From assembly GCA_002127295.1 (NCBI GenBank), contig NFUV01000001.1, positions 1,240,001 to 1,304,000 of the forward strand: a stretch of 64,000 nt of DNA. The letters are read 5' to 3'. Both the position numbers and the translations under genes were made by a program. Under the pieces are notes generated by a model, which was not told the DNA's origin, did no database searches, and saw only the letters and a list, made by a program, of their open reading frames with translations. The number at the start of each line of letters is the position of its first letter. Position 1 is the first letter of the stretch. Shown here one piece after another: positions 16,238 to 25,677 of this stretch. Source of the stretch: Chitinophagaceae bacterium IBVUCB2 (GTDB lineage: Bacteria; Bacteroidota; Bacteroidia; Chitinophagales; Chitinophagaceae).

Positions 16238-17902
16238 ATGAAAAAAATACTACTCATACTAAGCGCCTGTGCTATTGCTATCAGCTCTTTAGCACAACAA
16301 AATTTGTCTACTGGTTGGAAGGAAAAATTACCGGTGGTCATCGCTCCAAAATTTAAAAAAGACACGACAAACATTGTAAAATTTGGAGCGGTTGTTGATG
16401 GACATACATTAAATACAAAAAGTATTGCTGCTGCAATTGATGCGCAAACAAAAAAAGGTGGCGGTGTTGTATTTATTCCTGCAGGATTATGGTTAACAGG
16501 GCCAATCGTTTTAAAAAGCAATATCAATCTTCATCTTGCTACGGGAGCTACCCTCCTATTCACAAAAGATTTTGATCAGTATCCGTTAGTTGCTGCTAAT
16601 TGGGAAGGATTACCGCAGATGCGCAACCAATCTCCTATTTCTGCCACTGGAGCAACCAACATTGCTATTACTGGTAAAGGAATTGTTGATGGCAATGGTG
16701 ATGCGTGGAGAATGGTGAAAAAAGATAAGTTGAATGAAACACAATGGAAAAAATTAGTGGCGAGTGGTGGTATATTGAGTGATGATAAAAAAACATGGTA
16801 TCCATCAGAGCAATCATTGAAAGGTGCAAAAATGCCTGCAAACCCCGGGCAAATAATGGCTGGCCGTGATGCTGCCTATTATGAAGGGATCAAAGATTTT
16901 TTTCGACCCAATATGGTACTGCTTACCAATTGCAAATACATTTTATTGGAAGGTGTTACATTCCAGAACTCTGCAGCCTGGTGTTTACATCCATTAATGA
17001 GTGAACATTTAACGGTAAGAAATATTACGGTTAAAAACCCCTGGTATGCACAAAATGGAGATGGTATAGATGTAGAGAGTTGCAAAAATGTATTGATCGA
17101 AAATTCCATCTTCGATGTGGGAGATGATGCTTTATGTATGAAAAGTGGCCGTGATGCAGAAGGAAGAAAAAGAGCAATGCCCACCGAAAATGTAATTATT
17201 CGTGGTTGTACCGTGTACGCATCGCATGGTGGTTTTGTTATTGGCAGTGAGATGAGTGGCGGTGCCAGGAATATTTATGTTAGCAATTGCACATTTATAG
17301 GAACTGATATAGGCCTTCGTTTTAAAACAACAAGGGGTCGTGGTGGTGTGGTGGAGAATATTTTCATTAAAGATATTTACATGAAAGATATTCCGGGTGA
17401 AGCCATCTTGTTTGACATGTATTATGCCGCAAAAGATCCTATCCCTTTAGCTGGAGAAAAAAGAGAATTGCCAAAAGTGGAATTTAAACCGGTGGATGAA
17501 ACAACTCCTGTTTTCAAAAACTTCCACATCAGCAATGTGTATTGCAATGGTGCGGAGAAAGGGATATTCATTCGTGGATTACCAGAGATGCATATCAAAG
17601 ACATCTTCTTAGAAAATATGGTGTTGCAAGCACATAAAGGAATTGATGTGCAGGAAGCTTCTAACATCAGTTTCAAAAACATTAAAATTATTAGTGAAGA
17701 AACTAATCCTGTGATTGATGTAGTACATAGTGATAAAATAGTTTTTGACAACATTACTTATAAAGAAGGAACAAAGCTTCTCTTTCGTATCAATGGAGAA
17801 AGAAGCAACAACATTACTATTAAGAACACAGATGCTTCCAAAGCAAAAGAAAAGATCACCTATGAATTGGGAGCAACTGAAAAAAGCCTGACCAATAAAT
17901 GA
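16238..17902 (+). CDS. Glycoside hydrolase family 28 polygalacturonase, exported
   Basis: 554 residues from the ATG at 16238; the frame also offers a TTG two codons earlier, but the ATG gives the signal peptide MKKILLILSACAIAISSLAQ. The right-handed beta-helix carries all GH28 signatures: NGDGID (273-278), DVGDDALC with Asp296/Asp297, SHGG with His330, and IGLRFKTT in place of the usual R-I-K. It hydrolyses alpha-1,4-galacturonan, probably in exo mode on imported oligosaccharides in the periplasm (inferred from the insertions PMPANPGQIMAG and RDAAYYEG). It heads a tightly packed run with GH105, CE8 and the uxa genes and overlaps the next gene by four bases. Confidence 0.92.
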   Translation: MKKILLILSACAIAISSLAQQNLSTGWKEKLPVVIAPKFKKDTTNIVKFGAVVDGHTLNTKSIAAAIDAQTKKGGGVVFIPAGLWLTGPIVLKSNINLHLATGATLLFTKDFDQYPLVAANWEGLPQMRNQSPISATGATNIAITGKGIVDGNGDAWRMVKKDKLNETQWKKLVASGGILSDDKKTWYPSEQSLKGAKMPANPGQIMAGRDAAYYEGIKDFFRPNMVLLTNCKYILLEGVTFQNSAAWCLHPLMSEHLTVRNITVKNPWYAQNGDGIDVESCKNVLIENSIFDVGDDALCMKSGRDAEGRKRAMPTENVIIRGCTVYASHGGFVIGSEMSGGARNIYVSNCTFIGTDIGLRFKTTRGRGGVVENIFIKDIYMKDIPGEAILFDMYYAAKDPIPLAGEKRELPKVEFKPVDETTPVFKNFHISNVYCNGAEKGIFIRGLPEMHIKDIFLENMVLQAHKGIDVQEASNISFKNIKIISEETNPVIDVVHSDKIVFDNITYKEGTKLLFRINGERSNNITIKNTDASKAKEKITYELGATEKSLTNK

Positions 17903-19821
17903 AGAAATTCAAACGAATAGCCATTTGCATCTCCTTGTCTCTTTCTGTGCTTGGCACAAGTGCGCAGGAAGTTCCATTGTCGGAGCAAATGATCGCAACC
18001 AGCATGAAGATGTGGGCTGATTCTTTTGCGCTGGGGGGCAAAGCTGCCCGCTGGAGTTATGATATGGGAGTGATATTAAAAGGTTGTGAAAGAGTATGGC
18101 AAAACACTGGCAATGTAAAATACTTTAACTACATACAACGGTTAATGGACTTTTATGTAAAAGAAGATGGAAGCATTAAAGATTACAAACCTGACGAATA
18201 TAATATTGACCACATCAATAATGGCAAACTGGTGCTGCTACTCTATCGTGTGACAGGAAAAGAAAAATACCTTAAGGCCGCTAATTTATTAAGACAGCAA
18301 TTACGTACACATCCCCGCACCAATGAAGGTGGCTTCTGGCACAAAAAAATATATCCTTATCAAATGTGGCTGGATGGTTTGTACATGGGTGCGCCTTTTT
18401 ATGCGGAATATGCCAACCTGATGCAGGAGGATACAGCCTTTAATGATATTACTAACCAATTTGTTTGGATGGAGCAACATGCAAGAGATCCAAAAACTGG
18501 TCTATTATATCATGCATGGGATGAAAGCAAGCAACAACAATGGGCCAATAAAACTACCGGGCAATCGCCACATTTTTGGGCAAGAGCTATCGGCTGGTAT
18601 TCCAATGCAATTGTTGATGCGTTGGATTGGTATCCGCCAAATCACCCAGGAAGAAAAAAACTGATTGATATTTTAAACAGACTGGTAACCGCTGTTGAAA
18701 AAGTACAGGACAAACAAACCGGTTTGTGGTACGACATACTGAATTATAACGGGCCGGGTAAAGAAAAAAATTATTTCGAAGCTTCAGCAAGTTGCCAGTT
18801 AACATATGCCATTGCAAAAGGAGTTCGTAAAGATTATTTGCCTGCTTCAAAATTTTCTATTGCAAAAAGGGCATATGCTGGTATTGTCAAACAATTCATT
18901 AAAGTTGAAGACGGGCAAACAAATTTACACGGCACTGTATCTGTTTCTGGATTGGGTGGTAATCCTTACCGTGATGGAAGCTTTGAATATTATATGCGGG
19001 AAAAAGTAATTGTGAATGATCCAAAAGGTATGGGAGCTTTTATAAAAGCTGCTGGTGAAATGGAAATAAGCGGGTCATTACAAAATGGAAAAGGAAAAAC
19101 AATTTTACTCGATCGATGGTTCAATAGTGAAAAAAGAAAAGATGCAGCCAGCACTATGAGCTATTGGCATTATACCTGGCAGGAAAGATCACATCCGGGT
19201 TTCAATACGTTAGGATGGGTTTTTGAAAAGAATGGTACTAAATTATCTTCATTAGATATAGCTCCGACCGCAGCAAATCTTAAAGGTGCATCCGTTTATA
19301 TTATTGTTGACCCCGACCATGTAAAGGACAATCCAACTCCTAATTATGTTTCTGCAAAAGATGTAAAAGCAATCAGCGATTGGGTAAAAGCCGGTGGTGT
19401 ATTGTTAATGATGGCTAACGACAGTAACAACTGCGACCTGAAACATTTCAATCTTTTAAGCAAAGCGTTTGGTATCACCTTCACCGATAAAAGTATTAAC
19501 ATGGTGAAGAATGATACTTACCCGCAGGGAGAAGTATTGCCCGGTGCTAATAATCCGGTGTTTAAAACAACACAGAAAATGTTTTTAAAAGAGCTAAGCA
19601 CTTTAGCTATAAAAGCACCTGCAAAAGCATTAGTTACAAAAGATACTGATGTAATAATTGCAACAGCAAAATTTGGCAAAGGGACTGTGCTTGCAGTAGG
19701 CGACCCCTGGTTGTACAACGAATATGTAGATGGAAGAAAACAACTAACTCCTGATTTTGAGAATTATAAAGCTGCTGAAGACCTGGTGAAGTGGCTGATA
19801 CAACAAACAAAAAATAAGTGA
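17899..19821 (+). CDS. GH105 unsaturated rhamnogalacturonyl/galacturonyl hydrolase with extra C-terminal domain
   Basis: 640 residues with signal peptide (RIAICISLSLSVLGTSAQ). Residues 25-375 form an (alpha/alpha)6 barrel of the YteR type: WSYDMGVILKGCERVW, YNIDHINNGKLVLLLY, and the catalytic Asp159 in YQMWLDGLYMGAPFYAEY. It removes the unsaturated uronic acid that lyases leave at the non-reducing end. About 260 extra residues follow: a linker (STMSYWHYTWQERSHPGFNT) and a Rossmann-like domain (GASVYIIVDPDHV; AISDWVKAGGVLLMMAND; GTVLAVGDPWLYNEY) similar to DUF4350/class I glutamine-amidotransferase-like folds. The role of that domain is unknown; it may bind glycan. GH105 alone is usually 350-380 residues. 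Confidence 0.9.
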   Translation: MKKFKRIAICISLSLSVLGTSAQEVPLSEQMIATSMKMWADSFALGGKAARWSYDMGVILKGCERVWQNTGNVKYFNYIQRLMDFYVKEDGSIKDYKPDEYNIDHINNGKLVLLLYRVTGKEKYLKAANLLRQQLRTHPRTNEGGFWHKKIYPYQMWLDGLYMGAPFYAEYANLMQEDTAFNDITNQFVWMEQHARDPKTGLLYHAWDESKQQQWANKTTGQSPHFWARAIGWYSNAIVDALDWYPPNHPGRKKLIDILNRLVTAVEKVQDKQTGLWYDILNYNGPGKEKNYFEASASCQLTYAIAKGVRKDYLPASKFSIAKRAYAGIVKQFIKVEDGQTNLHGTVSVSGLGGNPYRDGSFEYYMREKVIVNDPKGMGAFIKAAGEMEISGSLQNGKGKTILLDRWFNSEKRKDAASTMSYWHYTWQERSHPGFNTLGWVFEKNGTKLSSLDIAPTAANLKGASVYIIVDPDHVKDNPTPNYVSAKDVKAISDWVKAGGVLLMMANDSNNCDLKHFNLLSKAFGITFTDKSINMVKNDTYPQGEVLPGANNPVFKTTQKMFLKELSTLAIKAPAKALVTKDTDVIIATAKFGKGTVLAVGDPWLYNEYVDGRKQLTPDFENYKAAEDLVKWLIQQTKNK

Positions 19822-20861
19822 AACGCAATAATACCATATTGATACTTTCGTTATCCGGATTATTCCTGATGCTGTCATGTGCCGTGGCACACGGTAATGC
19901 AATTATCAATAAAAAAATTATAGTAGCGGCTGATGGCAGTGGTGATTTTAAAACAATTCAGGGAGCGTTAAATAGTTTACCTGACTCATCTGCCACCGCA
20001 AGAACTATTTATATTAAGAAAGGAACATACGCAGAGAAAATTTATATCGAAAAAGGAAATATCATTTTTGAAGGGGAAGACAGAGCTAAAACAATTATCA
20101 TCGCCAGTATTGCAAGAGATGAATGGCGTTGCGGACATACGGATGATTGGGGTGTAGCTACATTGAACGTAGGCGCCAATGATATCACCTTAAAAAATCT
20201 GACCATCACCAATAACTATGGTTTTGATTTTAAAGAACGAACGATCTGGTGTGCCTCAGATACAGCAGCCAATAAAGAAAAGAAATTGAGAAAAGATGGT
20301 CACCAGATGGCATTGCGTACTATGAATATGGCCACGAGAATGAAGGCTATCAATTGCCATTTCCGTTCTTTTGGTGGTGATACGGTTAGTCCCTGGGAAG
20401 TGAATAATGGCATGTGGTATTTTAAAGACTGCATTATGGAAGGTGGTGTTGATTTCTATTGTCCGAGAGGATGGGCTTATGCAGAGAATTGTGAGTTCAT
20501 TACTCATTCCGGACCGGCGGCTATCTGGCATGATGGATCTGGTAATGAAGATTCAAAAACCGTATTGGTGAATTGTAAGTTCAAAGGCATTGATAATTTT
20601 TTATTGGGCCGGTATCATCGGGATGCACAATTCTATTTGGTGAATTGTGAATTTGCGAAGAACATGAGAGACTCAGCTATTTATATTGTTCCAACGGCCA
20701 ATAACCTTAAATGGGGCAAACGAATTTATTATTATAACTGTCACCGGGAAGGTGGCAATGATTTTAGCTGGTACAACAACAATCTTCCAGCGGGAGTAAA
20801 AGCAAGTGATATAAATGTAAAATGGGTTTTTGGCGACCGCTGGAATCCCGCAACAAATTAA
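19818..20861 (+). CDS. Divergent pectinesterase (CE8-like) lipoprotein
   Basis: 347 residues. The start is GTG inside a GTGA overlap with the previous stop; no upstream ATG is in frame, and the GTG gives a lipoprotein signal ending LMLSC (Cys21). The beta-helix begins IIVAADGSGDFKTIQGALNS, typical of CE8. Catalytic positions are kept in altered surroundings: GHQMALRT for GQAVA, GGDTVSP for QDTL, VDFYCPRG for DFIFG and LLGRYHRDA for LGRPW. Both Asp residues and the Arg survive, so activity is likely, but the Gln pair is changed. The upstream fusion protein is a canonical CE8, so this one may serve short or otherwise decorated oligogalacturonides. Confidence 0.85.
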   Translation: MKRNNTILILSLSGLFLMLSCAVAHGNAIINKKIIVAADGSGDFKTIQGALNSLPDSSATARTIYIKKGTYAEKIYIEKGNIIFEGEDRAKTIIIASIARDEWRCGHTDDWGVATLNVGANDITLKNLTITNNYGFDFKERTIWCASDTAANKEKKLRKDGHQMALRTMNMATRMKAINCHFRSFGGDTVSPWEVNNGMWYFKDCIMEGGVDFYCPRGWAYAENCEFITHSGPAAIWHDGSGNEDSKTVLVNCKFKGIDNFLLGRYHRDAQFYLVNCEFAKNMRDSAIYIVPTANNLKWGKRIYYYNCHREGGNDFSWYNNNLPAGVKASDINVKWVFGDRWNPATN

Positions 20862-20863
20862 CT

Positions 20864-22381
20864 ATGCAATTATCAAAACATACGTTAGAACAAATTGCAT
20901 CCCAACCGGGATTAGAAATACCGAACACAACCATTTTTGAACTGCCGGAGAAAGTATTGCAATTTGGAACCGGTGTACTGCTGCGGGGCTTGCCAGATTA
21001 TTTTATAGACAAAGCCAATAAACAAGGCATATTTAATGGACGGGTGGTGGTGGTTAAATCAACAGACAGTGATAGCAGTGCTTTTGATAAACAAGATGGT
21101 CTTTATACCATTTGTGTTCGGGGCGTAGAGAATGGAAAAATAGTCGAGGAAAATATTATCAATGCTTCAATAAGCCGGGTGCTGAGTGCAAAGACAGAAT
21201 GGGAAAGAATTTTAGAATGTGCTCATAATGCGCAAATGAAAATTATCATCTCCAACACTACCGAAGTAGGAATACAATTGGTACAAGATGATATTAACAG
21301 CGATCCGCCAGTTTCATTTCCAGGTAAACTATTAGCCTTTTTACATGAACGATTCAAAGCTTTTAACGGAAGTGCTGCAAGTGGAATGGTGATTGTACCT
21401 ACGGAATTGATCACTGACAATGGTTCTAAATTGGAAAGCATTGTGCTGGAGCTGGCACATCGTAATAATCTAGATTTCAAATTCTTTGAATGGCTAGAAA
21501 ATCACAATACATTTTGCAATACACTGGTTGACCGGATCGTTCCGGGTAAACCAAATACGGATGAAACAGCAAAATTAGAACAAGCATTAGGCTATAAAGA
21601 CGATTTACTAACCATGAGTGAAGTATTTCGTCTCTGGGCCATTGAAGGAAATGAAAAGGTGAAAGAAATTTTATCCTTCAGTAAGGTTGATAGCAGTGTT
21701 GTGATTGCACCTGATATTACTTTATTCAAAGAATTAAAACTGCGTTTACTTAACGGCACTCATACTTTTAATTGTGGTTTAGCATTTCTTGCTGGTTTTG
21801 ATATTACAAGAGATGCCGTACAGGATAGCTGCTTTGGCAACTTCGCTAAAAAACTGATGCATACAGAAATTGCTCCTGCTATTCCATTTGAAATTGATAC
21901 AAAGGTGAAAGAAGATTTTGCCAACAGTACGTTTGAACGTTTTTGCAATCCATTTATTAATCATCAATGGCAGAGCATCACCGTACAATACACTTCTAAA
22001 ATGAAAATGAGGAATGTGCCACTGTTGCAACGACATTATGAATTGAAAGATTCTCCTCCTCTGCGTATGGCGACTGGGTTTGCTGGCTTTTTATTATATA
22101 TGAAAGCTACCCGCAAAGCAGGCACTAAATATTATGGAGAACTGAATGGTGCGGAGTATGAAATAAAAGATGATTCGGCAGATTATTTTTATAATGCCTG
22201 GCAAAATACTACGCCAGATAAATTAGTAGAAAAGGTGTTACAGGATGAAGAACTTTGGGAAACAGACTTGAGCAAGTTACCGGGCTTTCTTCCACTGGTT
22301 CAGGAGCAACTAAATGATTGTATCAATAACGGTGCTTTGGCTACGATTGCTGAATTAGACACAAAACGAGTAACGGTTTAA
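20864..22381 (+). CDS. uxaB: Tagaturonate reductase (altronate oxidoreductase)
   Basis: Start at the ATG at 20864 (505 residues): it follows the pectinesterase stop by two bases, whereas the longer frame runs into that gene. It has the mannitol-dehydrogenase-type N-terminal Rossmann domain (LPEKVLQFGTGVLLRGLPDYFIDKAN), the SNTTEVG motif, and the C-terminal domain with CNTLVDRIVPG and LRLLNGTHTFNCGLAFLAGF (the KxxxxN-H region typical of this polyol dehydrogenase family). It reduces D-tagaturonate to D-altronate with NADH in the cytoplasm, the second step of galacturonate breakdown. uxaA starts on the next base after its stop. Confidence 0.93.
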   Translation: MQLSKHTLEQIASQPGLEIPNTTIFELPEKVLQFGTGVLLRGLPDYFIDKANKQGIFNGRVVVVKSTDSDSSAFDKQDGLYTICVRGVENGKIVEENIINASISRVLSAKTEWERILECAHNAQMKIIISNTTEVGIQLVQDDINSDPPVSFPGKLLAFLHERFKAFNGSAASGMVIVPTELITDNGSKLESIVLELAHRNNLDFKFFEWLENHNTFCNTLVDRIVPGKPNTDETAKLEQALGYKDDLLTMSEVFRLWAIEGNEKVKEILSFSKVDSSVVIAPDITLFKELKLRLLNGTHTFNCGLAFLAGFDITRDAVQDSCFGNFAKKLMHTEIAPAIPFEIDTKVKEDFANSTFERFCNPFINHQWQSITVQYTSKMKMRNVPLLQRHYELKDSPPLRMATGFAGFLLYMKATRKAGTKYYGELNGAEYEIKDDSADYFYNAWQNTTPDKLVEKVLQDEELWETDLSKLPGFLPLVQEQLNDCINNGALATIAELDTKRVTV

Positions 22382-24019
22382 ATGAAACACAGAGTTTTAA
22401 AAGTTAACAGTAAGGATAATGTAATTGTTGCATTGACCAATCTTTCAAAAGGAGAAACGATTTCTTTTGAAGGAGCTGACTATATTTTACAAGAAGATAT
22501 CCCGGCAAAGCATAAATTTTTTATGCAGGATATGAAAGCTGGTGATGAAGTAATAATGTATGGTGTGTTGGTTGGAAAAGCCCAGCTGGATATTCCGAAA
22601 GGCAGCCGCATGTCTACAGAAAATATCAAGCATGCTGCTGAGCCTTATGATTATCGCAACGCAACGTTTGAATGGCATGCCCCTGATGTTTCAAAATTCA
22701 AAGGAAGAACGTTCAATGGCTATCATAGAAAAGATGGAAAAGTAGGTACTGCTAATTATTGGCTTTTTATTCCCACTGTTTTTTGTGAGAATAGAAATTT
22801 AGATGTTATCCGTGAAGCCCTGCATAATGAACTAGGCTATGCAGTCACCGATAAATACAAACAATACACTCACCATTTGGTGAATGCTTATAAAAATGGA
22901 AGTTCGTTAGAGGAAATTGACCTTACTCCTTCTACCAATGGACAACATCGTCCATTTAAAAATGTAGATGGCATAAAATTTTTAAATCACCAGGGTGGTT
23001 GTGGTGGCATACGACAAGATGCAGCAATACTTAGTAAATTGTTAGCTGCTTATGCAGACCATCCGAATGTGGGTGGAGTAACGGTATTAAGTCTCGGTTG
23101 CCAGAATTTACAGGTAGAAGATTTCAAAGCCGATCTGAAAAAACATAACCCCAATTTTGATAAGCCTATTTATATTTTTGAGCAACAGCAGTCGCAAAGC
23201 GAAGAACAATTAATTGCTGATGCGATACGTAAAACATTTGAAGGGCTAATTGAAATAAACAAGCAGGAAAGAAAACCTTCATCTCTTGATAAACTTTGTA
23301 TTGGTGTAAAATGTGGGGGCAGTGATGGCTTCAGTGGCATATCTGCCAATCCATCTGTTGGTTATTGTTCTGATTTAGTGGTAGCATTAGGCGGCCAAAT
23401 ATTATTAGCTGAGTTTCCGGAATTATGCGGAGTGGAACAAGAATTGGTTGACCGTTCAGTAAATGAACAAACGGCCCGCAAGTTTATGTCGCTGATGAAA
23501 AGCTATGATGAGATCGTTACCAATGCAGGTTCCAGTTTCTCCATGAACCCATCTCCCGGAAATATTAAAGATGGATTAATTACAGATGCGATAAAAAGTG
23601 CCGGTGCTGCAAAAAAAGGTGGCACCTCTCCTGTTGTTGATGTATTGGATTATACAGAACCTGCTACAAAACCTGGTTTGAGTTTAGTTTGTACCCCTGG
23701 TAATGATGTGGAAGCCACAACTGGTAAAGCTGCCAGTGGTGCTACGTTAATTCTCTTTACTACTGGTTTGGGAACACCAACTGGTAATCCTGTTTGTCCA
23801 ACGATCAAAGTTTCTACGAACAGCAATCTCACTAAAAGAATGAATGATATTATAGATATTGATTGCGGACCGGTTATAGAAGGAGAAAAAACCATTCAGC
23901 AAATGGGTGAAGATATACTGGAGTATTGTATCAAAGCTGCCAGTGGTGAAGTGATTCCGAAAGCGGTGTTGCTGAACCAGGATGATTTTATTCCGTGGAA
24001 ACGGGGAGTATCTCTTTAG
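22382..24019 (+). CDS. uxaA: Altronate dehydratase
   Basis: 545 residues. The N-terminal SAF domain (about 1-95, HRVLKVNSKDNVIVALTNL) is followed by the UxaA/GarD catalytic part: GYHRKDGKVGTANYW, NHQGGCGGIRQDA, VLSLGCQNLQ, GVKCGGSDGFSGISANPSVG and FTTGLGTPTGNPVCPTIKV. Conserved Cys residues in GGCGG, LGCQN and VKCGG are expected to hold the iron centre. It dehydrates D-altronate to 2-keto-3-deoxygluconate. It is the middle gene of the uxaB-uxaA-uxaC run, and a block of inverted repeats follows its stop codon. Confidence 0.94.
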   Translation: MKHRVLKVNSKDNVIVALTNLSKGETISFEGADYILQEDIPAKHKFFMQDMKAGDEVIMYGVLVGKAQLDIPKGSRMSTENIKHAAEPYDYRNATFEWHAPDVSKFKGRTFNGYHRKDGKVGTANYWLFIPTVFCENRNLDVIREALHNELGYAVTDKYKQYTHHLVNAYKNGSSLEEIDLTPSTNGQHRPFKNVDGIKFLNHQGGCGGIRQDAAILSKLLAAYADHPNVGGVTVLSLGCQNLQVEDFKADLKKHNPNFDKPIYIFEQQQSQSEEQLIADAIRKTFEGLIEINKQERKPSSLDKLCIGVKCGGSDGFSGISANPSVGYCSDLVVALGGQILLAEFPELCGVEQELVDRSVNEQTARKFMSLMKSYDEIVTNAGSSFSMNPSPGNIKDGLITDAIKSAGAAKKGGTSPVVDVLDYTEPATKPGLSLVCTPGNDVEATTGKAASGATLILFTTGLGTPTGNPVCPTIKVSTNSNLTKRMNDIIDIDCGPVIEGEKTIQQMGEDILEYCIKAASGEVIPKAVLLNQDDFIPWKRGVSL

Positions 24020-24110
24020 TCCGAAAGTCAGGAAGACAGAAAGTCGGAAAGAAATAACCCGATAAATGAAAATGTCTTTCGGACTTATGGGCTTACCGTC
24101 TTCCGGACTT
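24018..24110. repeat. Intergenic inverted-repeat cluster of GTCCGAAAG-type words
   Basis: AGTCCGAAAG (24018-24027) is the perfect reverse complement of CTTTCGGACT (24076-24085). Related words lie at 24041-24051 (AAGTCGGAAAG) and 24100-24110 (CTTCCGGACTT). The first copy overlaps the uxaA stop codon. The block separates uxaA from uxaC and could fold into a large hairpin in the transcript. Confidence 0.6.
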
Positions 24111-24133
24111 GTATTATTATTAAAAGTGATTGT

Positions 24134-25576
24134 ATGAAACAATTTCTCGATGAAAATTTTTTGCTGTCGAATGCAACAGCACAGCGTTTGTATCATGAGT
24201 ATGCGAAAGACATGCCCATTATTGATTATCATAATCACCTGCCGCCAAATGAAGTGGCAGAAGATAAAACCTTTGAGAACATTACAAAGGTTTGGCTGAA
24301 TGGCGACCATTATAAATGGAGAGCTATGCGGGCTAATGGTGTGGAAGAAGCCTATATTACCGGTGATAAAACGGATTGGGAAAAATTCAGTGCCTGGTCG
24401 GCTACGGTTCCCTATACATTAAGAAATCCATTGTATCATTGGACGCATTTGGAACTGCAACGTTATTTTGATGTGCATGATATATTAAATGCGGATACAG
24501 CGAAGAAAGTGTATGAGGAAACTTCAGCGAAACTGCAAACAAAAGAATATAGCGTACGAGGTTTACTGGAGAAGATGAATGTAAAGCTGATCTGCACTAC
24601 AGATGACCCGGTTGACAACCTACAATATCATCAGCAAATACAAAATGATAACTGGTCAGTGAAAGTATTGCCCGCATTTCGTCCGGATAAGGCAATGAAT
24701 GTAGATGATGCGAATGGATTCAATAATTATTTGACAGGTTTAGAAAAAGCTGCTGATATTTCTATTAGTACCTATAATGATTACCTGGCTGCATTAAAAA
24801 AACGACATACTTATTTTGTAGCCAACAATTGCCGGGTAAGTGATCATGGTTTGGAAGAAATTTATGCGGAAGATTACACGGCTACTGAAATAGCAGGCAT
24901 CTTCGCTAAGATCCGTTCTGGCGGTAGTTTGTCATTGGAAGAAAACAGGAAATTCAAATCAGCCATGCTGGTTACGTTTGCTGAGTGGGACCATGAAAAA
25001 GGTTTTGTTCAACAGTATCATCTTGGCGCATTGAGAAATAATAACAACCGCATGTTGCAACAACTCGGCCCTGATACTGGCTGGGATAGCATCGGAGATT
25101 TTTCACAGGCAAAAACATTAGCCAAGTTTTTAAATCGTCTTGATACAAATAATACACTGGCGAAAACGATCATCTATAATCTAAATCCTGCAGATAATGA
25201 ATTGTTTGCTACCATGATCGGCAACTTTAATGATGGCACAGCGGCCGGAAAAATTCAATGGGGTTCTGCCTGGTGGTTTCTTGATCAGAAAGATGGAATG
25301 ACGAGGCAAATAAATGCATTGAGTAATATGGGATTGCTAAGTCGCTTTATTGGTATGTTGACGGATAGCAGAAGTTTTCTTTCTTTCCCCCGTCATGAAT
25401 ATTTCAGAAGATTGTTGTGCAATATGTTTGGTGAAGAAGTAGAAAATGGTGAATTGCCAAATGATATTGCATGGATCGGGAAAGTGATACAGGATATTTG
25501 TTTCAATAATGCAAAACAGTATTTCAACTGGCAGCTAGATGCTCAAACGGTAGCTATAGTCGCCAGCGACAAATAA
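24134..25576 (+). CDS. uxaC: Uronate isomerase
   Basis: 480 residues, the usual UxaC length. Family landmarks: MPIIDYHNHLPP (metal-binding HxH near the N-terminus), WLNGDHYKWRAMRANGV, LICTTDDPVDNLQYH, QYHLGALRNNNNRML, GSAWWFLDQKDGM and LTDSRSFLSFPRHEYFRR near the C-terminus. It isomerises D-galacturonate to D-tagaturonate (and glucuronate to fructuronate), the first cytoplasmic step. It lies 114 bases after uxaA, in the same direction, so it is probably on the same transcript. No uxuA/uxuB is present, which points to galacturonate as the main substrate. Confidence 0.95.
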   Translation: MKQFLDENFLLSNATAQRLYHEYAKDMPIIDYHNHLPPNEVAEDKTFENITKVWLNGDHYKWRAMRANGVEEAYITGDKTDWEKFSAWSATVPYTLRNPLYHWTHLELQRYFDVHDILNADTAKKVYEETSAKLQTKEYSVRGLLEKMNVKLICTTDDPVDNLQYHQQIQNDNWSVKVLPAFRPDKAMNVDDANGFNNYLTGLEKAADISISTYNDYLAALKKRHTYFVANNCRVSDHGLEEIYAEDYTATEIAGIFAKIRSGGSLSLEENRKFKSAMLVTFAEWDHEKGFVQQYHLGALRNNNNRMLQQLGPDTGWDSIGDFSQAKTLAKFLNRLDTNNTLAKTIIYNLNPADNELFATMIGNFNDGTAAGKIQWGSAWWFLDQKDGMTRQINALSNMGLLSRFIGMLTDSRSFLSFPRHEYFRRLLCNMFGEEVENGELPNDIAWIGKVIQDICFNNAKQYFNWQLDAQTVAIVASDK

Positions 25577-25599
25577 AATAAGTCGGAGAATGCGGCTGG

Positions 25600-25638
25600 C
25601 AACGATACCGGAACGACTCCGGTAACGATACCGGTAAA
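25600..25638 (+). promoter_or_regulatory. Degenerate operator-like cluster upstream of kdgK
   Basis: Two overlapping CCGG-centred units are visible: AACGATACCGGAACGA (25600-25615) and GGTAACGATACCGGTAAA (25621-25638). They share GGTAACGAT and TAAA with the two better operator copies. A TATCTTTC box follows 39 bases later (25678-25685), close to the 40-base spacing of the others. Confidence 0.4.
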
Positions 25639-25677
25639 AGAGTAGGCCACAAGGCCATTCTTTCCAATCGCATAACG

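Noticed and set aside
24018-24110. CRISPR-like array
   Set aside because: The words are inverted, unequal in length and spacing, and no cas gene is near.
23747-24310. Minus-strand open frame of 187 codons across uxaA-uxaC
   Set aside because: It overlaps conserved parts of both genes and the repeat block, and has no recognisable domain.
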